From assembly GCA_016794545.1 (NCBI GenBank), contig JAEUJX010000500.1, forward strand, positions 1-47,010: a stretch of DNA of 47,010 nucleotides. Direction: 5' to 3'. The stretch is from Myxococcales bacterium (GTDB taxonomy: Bacteria > Myxococcota_A > Polyangia > Haliangiales > Haliangiaceae). The position numbers and the translations under genes are program-made. Below are positions 8,838 to 16,921 of this stretch, piece by piece. Under the pieces are notes generated by a model. It did not search any database. It was not told the DNA's origin and saw only the letters and a program-made list of their open reading frames with translations. The stretch's first letter is position 1. The number at the start of each line of letters is the position of its first letter.

Positions 8838-9189
8838 GAGATGACGTCACGTGGCAGCGAGTGCCGAGCATCGCGATGATCCGGCGGTCCAGATCCTCGA
8901 TTTTGCGTGCGGCCTCCAGGACGAGCTCCGGAAGGTCACCTCGGTGCGCCTCGGCCACGTGGACGTAGAGCATGGTCTCGTCGATCGTGCTGCTCAGGTC
9001 TCCTTGGGCGTCGGCATGGATGGCACGCGGTTCTTCTACGCGGACGCGGTAGCCCGCCAGGTCATGCAGAATCAGCTCGTGGCGCACGGCTCGACCCTCG
9101 ATGACGTGTTCGCTGTGGCGCAGCGGGCCAACCTCGCCCTTGCGGCAATCCTCCGGGCTTTCATCGATGTACGAGATCAGTAGGATCAC
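8785..9189 (-). pseudogene. Site-specific integrase C-terminal remnant
   Basis: The informative part is 8848-8976: TMLYVHVAEAHRGDLPELV...DRRIIAMLG. This matches the end of tyrosine recombinases, where TTMRYVHVxxxHRxxLP carries the catalytic Tyr and is followed by a short variable tail. The catalytic Arg-Lys-His-Arg region that should precede it is absent; the upstream 70 codons are unrelated or scrambled. It is therefore a decayed fragment rather than a functional integrase. It fits the mobile, eroded character of the 8-15 kb region. Confidence 0.5.
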
Positions 9190-9244
9190 GCCCTGCGCAG
9201 AAGGACGATGGACGAGGGCATCGTCATCGCCTGGGCTCTAGCCA

Positions 9245-9475
9245 ATGGCCGTCAACCAAGCTCTGCTCGAACAGCTGATGAAGCTCGACGACAAAGAGCG
9301 CCTCGAAGTGGCGCAGCTGCTGCTTTCGACGGTCGATGACCAAGATGATCTCGACGATGCTGAACGCGGGCGCCTTCATGCTGCCCTCGACCGCTCGTTG
9401 AAGGACATCGACGCCGGGCGACTTCATGATGCTGTCGACGTTCTTGCCGAGCTACAAGCGCGCCATCGTCCGTGA
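9245..9475 (+). CDS. Addiction-module antitoxin (putative addiction module component type)
   Basis: The 76-residue acidic helical protein has the pattern LLEQLMKLDDKERLEVAQLLLSTVDD...AERGRLHAALDRSLKDIDAGRLHDAVDVLAEL. This is the antitoxin family that sits directly before RelE/ParE toxins. Its GTGA overlap with the next frame is the usual translational coupling of such pairs. Function: it would bind and neutralise the downstream toxin and autoregulate. Because the toxin is truncated, it is likely an orphan antitoxin. Confidence 0.75.
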   Translation: MAVNQALLEQLMKLDDKERLEVAQLLLSTVDDQDDLDDAERGRLHAALDRSLKDIDAGRLHDAVDVLAELQARHRP

Positions 9476-9708
9476 GCTTTCGCGTCCAGGTCACCGCGGA
9501 GGCCCGTAGGCAGCTTCTCGAGATTGACGAGTGGTGGACAGCGAATCGTCCTGAAGCACCTGATCTCGTCGTCCGCGAGTTCGGCCGGGCCCTCGCCCTG
9601 CTCGCGATGACCCCGACCGCGGGGAAGCTCTACGCGGTGGGAGTCAAGGCCTCGAACACGAATGCGGTCGATCACTTCGGCGTGAGCGTTTGCTGTCCGC
9701 ATCTGTCG
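9472..9708 (+). pseudogene. ParE/RelE-like toxin, truncated
   Basis: The GTG start overlaps the antitoxin stop. About the first 60 codons match ParE/RelE plasmid-stabilisation toxins: RVQVTAEARRQLLEIDEWWTANRPEAPDLVVREFGRALALLAMTP.AGKLY. The family then needs a V-x-R-x-L-L-x-x-(T/S)-x-Y-x-x-Y-Y strand pair and a C-terminal W-H-x-x-R. Instead the sequence becomes unrelated from about 9660. The frame stays open to 10152 only because it runs antisense through the next gene. The end coordinate is approximate. Junction-like sequence (9737-9829) found again at 14764-14856 follows immediately. Confidence 0.6.
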
Positions 9709-9736
9709 CAGCGATCGAGCAGGACAGGCAGTCGAG

Positions 9737-9807
9737 GTGGTCGAGCTGATCCCGGACGAAGATCGGCCGAAGGCTCTACCGCAACTGATGCGTCTGATGA
9801 TGACGCA

Positions 9808-9829
<22 letters not shown>
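9737..9829 (+). repeat. 93-bp dispersed repeat, copy A1
   Basis: About 88 of 93 positions match 14764-14856. The plus-strand reading is VVELIPDEDRPKALPQL...MMTHH. It overlaps the 3' end of the minus-strand lipoprotein gene that stops at 9808. Confidence 0.85.
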
Positions 9830-11121
<1,292 letters not shown>

Positions 11122-11149
11122 CCGAACACTATAGCCCGGCGACCGCACA

Positions 11150-11465
11150 TTGCTGAGCGTCGTCGCGTACACACCGCGCGGCGACAGCATGGTGGGACAG
11201 ATCGAGAGGCGCCTACGAGAACGGCCTCGAAGCGAATGGGCGTCCGAACGTCAGAGACGAGTCTCTGAGCTCGTGCACGACTACGTGGCCGATCGAGTCC
11301 TCGCCGCGAGTAACGAGCAGCGCGATTCGAGGACGCTGCGGGAAGCGACCGACGACTTCCATCGCGGGTTCGTGGTCTCGGAATCAGGTCTACGCGCTCA
11401 TCGAGCGGCTGGGGTTGCGGCTGGTCCACGCCTCGAAATCGTCGAAGGCGGCTGACGCTCGCTCC
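11150..11465 (+). pseudogene. Fis-type regulator remnant (frameshifted)
   Basis: In one frame (to about 11375) the codons read TLREATDDFHRGFV. This resembles the opening of a Fis-type C-terminal DNA-binding domain (TLRxATDxFxRxFV). After a shift of frame the sequence reads SRNQVYALIERLGLRLV, resembling the recognition helix that normally follows about 25 residues later. The middle helix is missing. It looks like an internally deleted end of a sigma-54-type or Fis-type activator. The rest of 11122-11547 shows nothing else. Confidence 0.35.
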
Positions 11466-11547
11466 TGATGCATGTCGAAGATCCGACGACGATCGACGCT
11501 GCGAAGGCTCGTCGAAAGTAGACGTCCGGTCGTGGTACGAAGGGCCA

Positions 11548-11883
11548 ATGCGCACACTCATCGTGCTCTCGATCCTTGTCACGGCTGCCTGCGGCAAGAG
11601 CCACGTGTCGCGCGAGTCCGCGCAGGCCGCCTGCGAGCACCAGACCGAGCTCGGCTTCTGGAAGGGCTTCGACTCCTCGGTCCGCAAGAATCAGCTCGAT
11701 CCCGCCGCTCCGGAGGTCAAGGCGCAGGGCGTCGAGGGGCTCGCCGAGCAGCGAAAGACGCCGGAGTGGAAGGCCGTGGTGGACAAGTGCACCGACACCT
11801 TCGTCAAGGCCGCTACCGACAAGCAGGTCAAGTGCGTGATGGCCGCGACGACGTCAGAGGCGGCGCAGGCCTGTCTCAAGTAG
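11548..11883 (+). CDS. Small lipoprotein, unknown function
   Basis: The 111-residue protein has a short signal peptide and a clear lipobox (LVTAAC, Cys16). The mature part is helical, with four Cys in the mature chain (AAC, KCT, KCV, ACL) and the wording DKCTDTFVKAATDKQVKCVMAATTSEAAQACLK. That spacing is typical of small myxobacterial lipoproteins with two disulfides and resembles the larger lipoprotein at 40944-41450. It stands alone. Its role is unknown. Confidence 0.75.
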   Translation: MRTLIVLSILVTAACGKSHVSRESAQAACEHQTELGFWKGFDSSVRKNQLDPAAPEVKAQGVEGLAEQRKTPEWKAVVDKCTDTFVKAATDKQVKCVMAATTSEAAQACLK

Positions 11884-11887
11884 TCAT

Positions 11888-12028
11888 TCAGATCGTGATC
11901 TCGTCGGCCTCGCGGTCGGGCACGAACTCGATCGCAGAGCCGCCGCGCGCGTCGAGCCACGACCGGCACGCACTGACGAGCATGTCGACGACGTCGTCAC
12001 GATCCCTACCACGCTGACAGCAGAGGCG
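11888..12028 (-). pseudogene. Short 3' gene fragment, unassigned
   Basis: A minus-strand frame reads RDRDDVVDMLVSACRSWLDA...IEFVPDREADEITI and ends at 11888. It looks like the C-terminal tail of a soluble protein. An in-frame stop lies just upstream, so only a tail or a 31-residue peptide from an internal ATG is possible. Confidence 0.25.
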
Positions 12029-12128
12029 TGCTTATCAACGCGGGCCTCGAGGGGCGGCATGCGCGGATCGTCCTTGTCGTCGGCGCGTCCCTTCGATTCG
12101 GCTCCCATGCCGACTTCTGGGACAACTC

Positions 12129-12740
12129 TCAGATGAGGAAGGTCAGCCCGCGACCGTCGACTCCGCCGGCGCGCTCGATCGCCGCGCGCAGCTCGGCATG
12201 CGCGTAGTAGCGTCGCGCGTGGTCTTCGCTCGTCCACCCGATGAGGACGGTGTACTCGTGGTCATCGTCCTTCGCGCGCAGGATCTGTTCCGAGAGCGCC
12301 CCATGCGAGAGCCGCAGCGGGCGGAGCTCGTCCATCACGCGACGCCATGCGATCGGGTCCTGCACGCGCACGCGCGATGACGAGTAGACTGGCGAGGTCG
12401 CCTTCTGATCGATCACGAGTACCGGTGCCGGCGGCGGCGGCTGGGACAGGTCGAGACCATGCGCCTCGGTGAGGCCCTGGCGGAACCACACGGCGAACTC
12501 GGCGTCCGAGGTCGCGATGTGGTGCAAGAACCGCTCGGGCGTCGCGCCCTCGTAGAGGACGACGGCCAGGTCCGAGCCATCGGGTGCATGCTGGTGCCAC
12601 ACGCGGAGGCGGGACAGACCGGTCTGCCGGATGGTCTCCCGGTACGTCTCGATGCGTTCCCCGTTGAGGGCGTCGACCATGCGGCGCCAGAAGGCGAGCT
12701 TGCCGGGTAGGATGGGAGCGGTGAGCACGAGCGAGTTCAT
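12129..12740 (-). CDS. Two-domain ABM-like (dimeric alpha-beta barrel) protein
   Basis: From ATG 12740 (GGAGGA 4 nt upstream) this is 203 residues. Both halves look like dimeric alpha-beta barrel domains. The N-terminal half has KLAFWRRMVDALNG...LSRLRVWHQ...DLAVVLYEG. The C-terminal half has DPIAWRRVMDEL...EQILRAKDDDHEYTVLIGWTSEDHARRYYAHAELRAAIERAGG, the shape of antibiotic biosynthesis monooxygenase (ABM) or cyclase-like proteins. Such proteins act on small aromatic substrates or bind ligands; no substrate can be read from the sequence. It is transcribed divergently from the LysR gene at 12848 with a strong palindrome between them, so it is the likely target of that regulator. Confidence 0.75.
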   Translation of the reverse strand: MNSLVLTAPILPGKLAFWRRMVDALNGERIETYRETIRQTGLSRLRVWHQHAPDGSDLAVVLYEGATPERFLHHIATSDAEFAVWFRQGLTEAHGLDLSQPPPPAPVLVIDQKATSPVYSSSRVRVQDPIAWRRVMDELRPLRLSHGALSEQILRAKDDDHEYTVLIGWTSEDHARRYYAHAELRAAIERAGGVDGRGLTFLI

Positions 12741-12809
12741 TGGTTCCTCCATGAGTGGACCCACAGTGATGGGATTCGCTCGTCGTGGGCAGCCGGCAGG
12801 ATTGCAATG

Positions 12810-12834
12810 GGGGAGTGCAAGCGCTGCACTCCCC
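12810..12834. promoter_or_regulatory. LysR-type operator palindrome between ABM-like gene and lysR
   Basis: A perfect 10-bp inverted repeat (GGGGAGTGCA / TGCACTCCCC) has a 5-bp spacer AGCGC. Its core GTGCAAGCGCTGCAC is a textbook T-N11-A LysR box (T12816, A12828). A second short palindrome, ATTGCAAT, lies at 12801-12808. The element ends 13 nt before the LysR start, as expected for autoregulation. Confidence 0.65.
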
Positions 12835-12847
12835 GGCCGGGCACGCT

Positions 12848-13755
12848 ATGACCTCGGATGATCTCAAGATCCTCCTCGCGGTGCGGCACGCGGGTTCGAT
12901 CAAGGGCGCCGCGCGCATGCTCAAGCTCGAGCACTCGACCGTGAGCCGGCGGCTAGCCTCTCTCGAAGAGGCGCTCGGCATCCGGTTGTTCGAGCGCACA
13001 CCGGAGGGCTTGCTGCCGACCGACGCCGCCAACGCGATCGCTCCCCTCGCCGAGCGCATCGACCTGTTGTTCGCCGAGCTCAAGGATGCCGCGAACGCCA
13101 CCTCCGAGACACCGAGCGGACCGATCCGGATCGCTGTCAGTCCGGTCGTCGCCGAGCATTTCCTGATCCCTCGCTTTGCAGACCTCCAGGAGCACTTCCC
13201 CGGGGTCAGGTTCGACGTCACCGCCGATATCTCGCGCGTCAACGTGACCAAGCGCGAAGCCGACATCGCGATCCGCCAACATCCGAGCGGCAAGAGCCCG
13301 GCCGAGCCGTCCGCGCTTGCCGTGAAGGTCGGGCAAATGGGCCTGGCGGCGTTCGCGAGCCCCGCGTACCTCGCGCGCAACGGTCGTCCCGCCCGGCCGG
13401 TGTGTTCGCTCGCCGGACATCGCCTGATCAGCACCGGCACGTGGGCTCCGGGTGACGCATGGAACGCGCAGCTCGACGAGCCGGCGAGCCTCACACTCTC
13501 GGTGTACCCGTTCTCGGTCGCCAAGGCTGCGTCCCTCGCCGGGCTCGGCATCGCCGTACTGCCGTGCCTGGGCAGCGACACCGATCCGGGACTCGAGCGC
13601 GTCAGCGAGGTGATCACCACCATGGACATGTGGGTCATCCCGACGTACGCAACAATCCGGTCGTGCGCGCCGTGAAGGAACACCTGATCGCGATGTTGCG
13701 TGCGGCCAGCGCCGCACTGAGTGGTGCCGATACCGCGCCACCGATCAACGACTGA
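12848..13755 (+). pseudogene. LysR family regulator with a 3' frameshift
   Basis: ATG 12848 opens a LysR regulator. The winged HTH is at residues 1-60 (DLKILLAVRHAGSIKGAARMLKLEHSTVSRRLASLEEALG), followed by an effector-binding domain (GPIRIAVSPVVAEHFLIPRFADLQEHFPGVRFDV). The frame ends at 13675 with WVIPTYATIRSCAP. The next frame reads HPDVRNNPVVRAVKEHLIAMLRAASAALSG to a stop at 13755, which is exactly the usual LysR C-terminus (W-V-x-H-P-D-V-R-x-x-P-R-V-R-A-V). So the gene carries a small indel near 13635-13645, which is either a real mutation or a sequencing error. The truncated product (275 residues) keeps the DNA-binding domain and most of the sensor. Confidence 0.8.
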
Positions 13756-13844
13756 TCCGCACGGTCGGGGTCGCCGCGGTGCGAGTCGTTCTCATGACCG
13801 CAGTTTGGAGTAGCTCACGAGGTCACGGTCCACCGCTGATGTAG

Positions 13845-14105
13845 GCCGGTCTTCGTTGCAAGGCGCTGCCGCCGCGCCATGTCGGTTTCGTCGGGAGCGG
13901 CGAGATCGCCGCGCTGTCGAAGGACGGTCGACACTACGCGCTCGCCGACGACACGAAGATCCGGATCTACGACGTGGTCGCGGGCACGCTGGTCGCGGAC
14001 GGATGGGCGAACGCACGGGTGAACGCGCTCGCGTTCGACGGCGACACGCGCCTCGTCGCGTACACCGATCGCTTGATGACCTACGAGCTCGTCCCTGCGC
14101 CCTGA
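13845..14105 (+). pseudogene. C-terminal tail of a WD40/beta-propeller protein
   Basis: The 86 codons without a start read GSGEIAALSKDGRHYALADDTKIRIYDVVAGTLVADGWANARVNALAFDGDTRLVAYTDRLMTYEL and then stop. Two propeller blades are visible (x-A-L-S-x-D-G-x-x-x-A-x-A-D-D-x-x-I-R-I-Y-D and V-N-A-L-A-F-D-G-D-x-R-L-V-A-Y). An in-frame TAG at 13842 cuts it off from any 5' part. It is the orphaned end of a WD40 protein, perhaps one fused to a kinase as is common in myxobacteria. Confidence 0.5.
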
Positions 14106-14182
14106 CCTGTGCGCCGCGGCGAAGCCACACGTCGTGCCGCTCCAGCCGGCAACCGTCTCGGCGATCGCATTTCAGACGGGCA

Positions 14183-14491
14183 TCACTTCGCGGCGGTGCT
14201 CGGAAGGTCGCGCAGGACCGTTACCCTCGGAGGCCCGGTGAGCAGCTCGAAGACCGTCGCGAACGCCCCGGTGGCCTTCGCCTCTTCGAGATGCTTCGCG
14301 CGAGCTTCGATCGTCGTCCACTCTGCGATCTCGACGAGGAGGTCGGGGGCATCCACGACGGCGTAGCGGGTACTGCCCAGGTACCCATCCAGGCCGCTCC
14401 CCTGATCCTGGACCAGCGCATCCAGGGCGCCGTGCAGGTCGCCGCGCCTCCCTGGCTTCGATCGAAACTCGATGATGACCTTGATCGACAT
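14183..14491 (-). CDS. ABM-type (antibiotic biosynthesis monooxygenase) domain protein
   Basis: The 102-residue protein starts at ATG 14491, with GGGAG about 8 nt upstream; the 8 codons before it are less likely. SIKVIIEFRSKPGRRGDLHGALDALV...GYLGSTRYAVVDAPDLLVEIAEWTTIEARAKHLEEAKATGAFATVFELL is a single dimeric alpha-beta barrel of ABM type. The first strand, the helix with basic residues and the V-E-I-A-E-W strand are all clear. It probably acts as a dimer on a small molecule, heme or quinone; the substrate is unknown. It is a second ABM-like gene within 2 kb of the one at 12129. Confidence 0.75.
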   Translation of the reverse strand: MSIKVIIEFRSKPGRRGDLHGALDALVQDQGSGLDGYLGSTRYAVVDAPDLLVEIAEWTTIEARAKHLEEAKATGAFATVFELLTGPPRVTVLRDLPSTAAK

Positions 14492-14576
14492 TGGATGTCT
14501 CCCGCGCCTCGCCACCTCGCCGCGAAGAACAGCTTAGCGCCAAACGCGCGCGCACTTCTCGCTCCGGCGCTCGCCG

Positions 14577-14743
14577 AAAGGTGCGACGATCGGACGTGGC
14601 GGGAGGCCCGGGTGTCGCGCGCATCGTGTGGGACCTGTTCCGCGCCCGACGCGAGGGCGTGGCTGGGCTCGTCCGGCGGCAGCAGCTCCGCAGCGCGAGT
14701 CTCGTGACGACGCGCATCGGCGTCGCGCTTCTACCAGCGGCAC
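14577..14743 (+). pseudogene. Decayed copy of the 5' end of the PaaK-like gene
   Basis: This segment aligns with 31219-31391, the start of the adenylate-forming enzyme gene. Both read RRxSDVAG...IVWDLFRARREGVAGLVRRQQLRSASLVT. Two single-base losses after SLVT shift the frame, and homology stops abruptly at the CAGCGGCAC shared end. Confidence 0.8.
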
Positions 14744-14763
14744 ACGTGGGTCCCGACGGCTTC

Positions 14764-14856
14764 GTGGTCGATCTGATCCCGGACGAAGATCGGCCGAAGG
14801 CTCTACCGCAACTGACGCGTCTGATGATGACGCATCATTCTGGCGAGGCGACGCAC
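14764..14856 (+). repeat. 93-bp dispersed repeat, copy A2
   Basis: This is the second copy of 9737-9829 (about 95% identical). It is separated by only 20 bp from the PaaK-like fragment and by 2 bp from repeat B2, forming a three-part mosaic. Confidence 0.85.
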
Positions 14857-14858
14857 TA

Positions 14859-14931
14859 GGACGGCAACCAACGTCTTGCACGCCGGCGCGCAATCGGAGC
14901 GGACGCGATCATGCTGATCGCGCCCTGCAGC
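14859..14931 (+). repeat. 73-bp dispersed repeat, copy B2
   Basis: This is the second copy of 10674-10746 (72 of 73 identical). A2 and B2 keep the order and orientation of A1 and B1, but the roughly 845 bp between A1 and B1 are missing here. Confidence 0.9.
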
Positions 14932-14995
14932 TGGCGGCGGGGCACTCACGGGGAAAATCCGTGATCACGATCTGCTGACCTGATGACGTGGCATG

Positions 14996-15013
14996 GTGAT
15001 CCCAGGAGATCAC
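14996..15013 (+). promoter_or_regulatory. Inverted repeat enclosing the ribosome binding site of the nitroreductase gene
   Basis: GTGATC and GATCAC flank CCAGGA, so the AGGAG Shine-Dalgarno sits in the loop and edge of a possible 6-bp mRNA stem directly before ATG 15015. A related palindrome, CGTGATCACG, is at 14960-14969, so it may instead be a two-site operator. Confidence 0.35.
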
Positions 15014-15014
15014 G

Positions 15015-15659
15015 ATGAGCACCTTGACGAAGCTCGCGCTCGGAATGATGGGCAAGCTGCGACCCCGGCCGGCGAAGGGAACTGCGGCGACCTCGATCGC
15101 GCTGCCGGCGGTCGACCGCCACGGCGGGCTGCCGCTCATGGAGGCGTTCGCGCAGCGCCGCTCGGCGCGCGAGTTCGCGCCCGACGCGCTGCCGATCGAG
15201 GTGCTGTCCGCGTTGCTATGGGCGGCGTGGGGCGTGAATCGGCCCGGTGGCCACCGCACCGCACCATCGGCGATCGACTGCCAGGAGATCGACCTGTTCG
15301 TCGCGCTGCCGACGGGCGCGTATCTCTACGACGCAACCGCGCACGCACTCCAGCTCGTCACGGGCTCCGACGTCCGCCGCGTCACCGGCTACCAGGACTT
15401 CGTCGACGAGGCACCGCTGGACCTCGTGTTCGTAGCCGACCACGCGCGGATGACGCCCGTGCCCGCCGGCCAGCGCGAGCGCTACGCGTGCGTGGCGGCC
15501 GGCGCGATCGCGCAGAACGTGTACCTGTATGCCGCGAGCGCCGGGCTCGCGACCGTGTTGCGCGCGTGGATCGATCGCACCGCGATCGCCGACGCCCTCG
15601 GGCTCACCCACGATCAGCAGGTGCTGCTGTCGCAGACGGTCGGGTACCCGAAGCGCTGA
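15015..15659 (+). CDS. Nitroreductase family protein (SagB/ThcOx-like)
   Basis: The 214-residue protein has the FMN-dependent nitroreductase fold. The FMN-phosphate motif RRSAREF is at residues 48-54. LSALLWAAWGVNRPGGHRTAPSA is the typical second motif of the SagB/ThcOx branch, and AGAIAQNVYLYAASAGLATVLRAW is the dimer-interface/FMN helix. The end, LLSQTVGYPKR, is the usual C-terminal G-Y-P. A hydrophobic, possibly membrane-associating N-terminus precedes the domain. Members reduce nitro compounds, quinones or flavins, or oxidise azolines when paired with YcaO partners; no YcaO gene is nearby. It is monocistronic, with AGGAG 6 nt before ATG. Confidence 0.85.
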   Translation: MSTLTKLALGMMGKLRPRPAKGTAATSIALPAVDRHGGLPLMEAFAQRRSAREFAPDALPIEVLSALLWAAWGVNRPGGHRTAPSAIDCQEIDLFVALPTGAYLYDATAHALQLVTGSDVRRVTGYQDFVDEAPLDLVFVADHARMTPVPAGQRERYACVAAGAIAQNVYLYAASAGLATVLRAWIDRTAIADALGLTHDQQVLLSQTVGYPKR

Positions 15660-15858
15660 CGTTTACTCCGCGTCGCACATGCGCGGTTGGTGTCGCGAAC
15701 CAACGCGCGACATCCGCACTCCGTAGCGTGCGGGTTCGTCGGCGGCGGTGCGCGTGCAGACGGTCGGCGGTGCGCGATCGCGGCCGGAGCGCAGCTGACC
15801 GAGCTCCGCCTCGACGTCGAGATGCCCGGCGTCCCATCCAGGGGTGCTCCAGGTGCGC

Positions 15859-16368
15859 TCACGGCGTCCGGTAGAGCGCATTATTGCCGGTGATCTCGCA
15901 GTTCACGGTGCCGAGCGTCGAGGTCTGCTCGCTGTCGACGCCGAACACCTCGATCATCTCGGACGCGTCGTCGGGCCGGAGCTCGAGCAGCAGGGTCTTG
16001 ACCGTGTAGCGCGTGGTGATCGGCTGCCCGTACGGGTTGGTGCTCTGGACCATGCACTGCTCACCGGTCACGCCGCTGGCGTGGCGCGCGGTGGTGGGCG
16101 TGATCGTGAACCGGCAGCCGTCGGGGTTGATCCGGATCAGTGCACCACCCTGTTCGACGAGCTGGAACCCGCTGCGCGCGAGCGGCACCGTGGTCGACGT
16201 CGTGTAGCAGTTGACGAAGCTGAACGCCCCCTCGTGGTACTGCCACACTCCCGGGAAGTCGCCGCCATCACCATCACCATCGGCATCATCGCCGTCGCCT
16301 CCGCACGACCAGCCGGGGCTGCCGGCGACCAGCAGGAGAACAGGGAGAGCGCGGAGCACGGCGCGCAT
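15859..16368 (-). CDS. Probable lipoprotein, unknown function
   Basis: The 169-residue protein has a hydrophobic signal (MRAVLRALPVLLLVAGSPGWSC); the lipobox is imperfect, so lipid anchoring is likely but not certain. A Gly/Asp-rich linker follows. The compact beta-rich domain begins FPGVWQYHEGAFSFVNCYT and contains LVEQGGALIRINPDGCRFTITPTTARHASGVTGEQC, a lipocalin-like or copper-resistance-like small-barrel pattern with three or four Cys. I do not recognise the family. The preceding 199 bp (15660-15858) show no gene. Confidence 0.7.
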   Translation of the reverse strand: MRAVLRALPVLLLVAGSPGWSCGGDGDDADGDGDGGDFPGVWQYHEGAFSFVNCYTTSTTVPLARSGFQLVEQGGALIRINPDGCRFTITPTTARHASGVTGEQCMVQSTNPYGQPITTRYTVKTLLLELRPDDASEMIEVFGVDSEQTSTLGTVNCEITGNNALYRTP

Positions 16369-16921
16369 GCTCCAAGAGGCAGCAAGCCACGTGCCCCGCT
16401 GCGCGTCTCGCCGGGCTCGCGATTCGCGCAACCACCTCGCACTTCTGCAATGCCGGTCGCCGAGGATGCAGCGCTTGCGCGCCGCGCACGCCGGGGACTC
16501 GGCGAATCCGATGTGAGACTACGAGCGAGCAGCGGGACGCTGACCGCTCCGGTCCTCGATCTCGAGCAGATCGGCAAGCCGCGCACCCCGCGGCGCAGAT
16601 CGCATCGAGCGGCGCGAACGGATCGAACGCGGTGCGATAGATCGACGGGACGACCGCGACGTCGCCAGCCAGACCGTCGGCATCGAACACGACGCGACCG
16701 CAGCCGGCGAGCACGCACGCTCCGATCCGACGCTCACATCTGGTAGGCGAGACCGAGCACGAGGTCGCCACCGTGCGAGGAGGGTCGTGGTGCAGCTCGC
16801 GCGCCGAGCGGGTCTTGCGCGCGACGACGAGGCACTCTCGGAAAACTGAGGCGAGTGCCCGCGCAAATCCTCGCCATCTCGAAGAAGCGCGCCTGGCACA
16901 CGGCTTGAACAACAGGCTCGA
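16369..16921. other. Gap with possible lipoprotein fragment
   Basis: About 550 bp without a convincing gene. On the minus strand near 16600-16740 one frame reads ACVLAGCGRVVFDADGLAGD..., which looks like a lipobox and mature start, but it lacks a start codon in frame and soon degenerates. The region also holds the promoter of the serpin gene. Confidence 0.25.

Noticed and set aside
8851-9183. Plus-strand 110-codon frame opposite the integrase fragment
   Set aside because: The minus-strand reading carries a recognisable recombinase tail. The plus-strand reading shows no family pattern.
16262-16300. CATCAC-rich stretch resembling a His-tag or vector sequence
   Set aside because: On the coding strand it is the Gly/Asp linker of the lipoprotein at 15859-16368.
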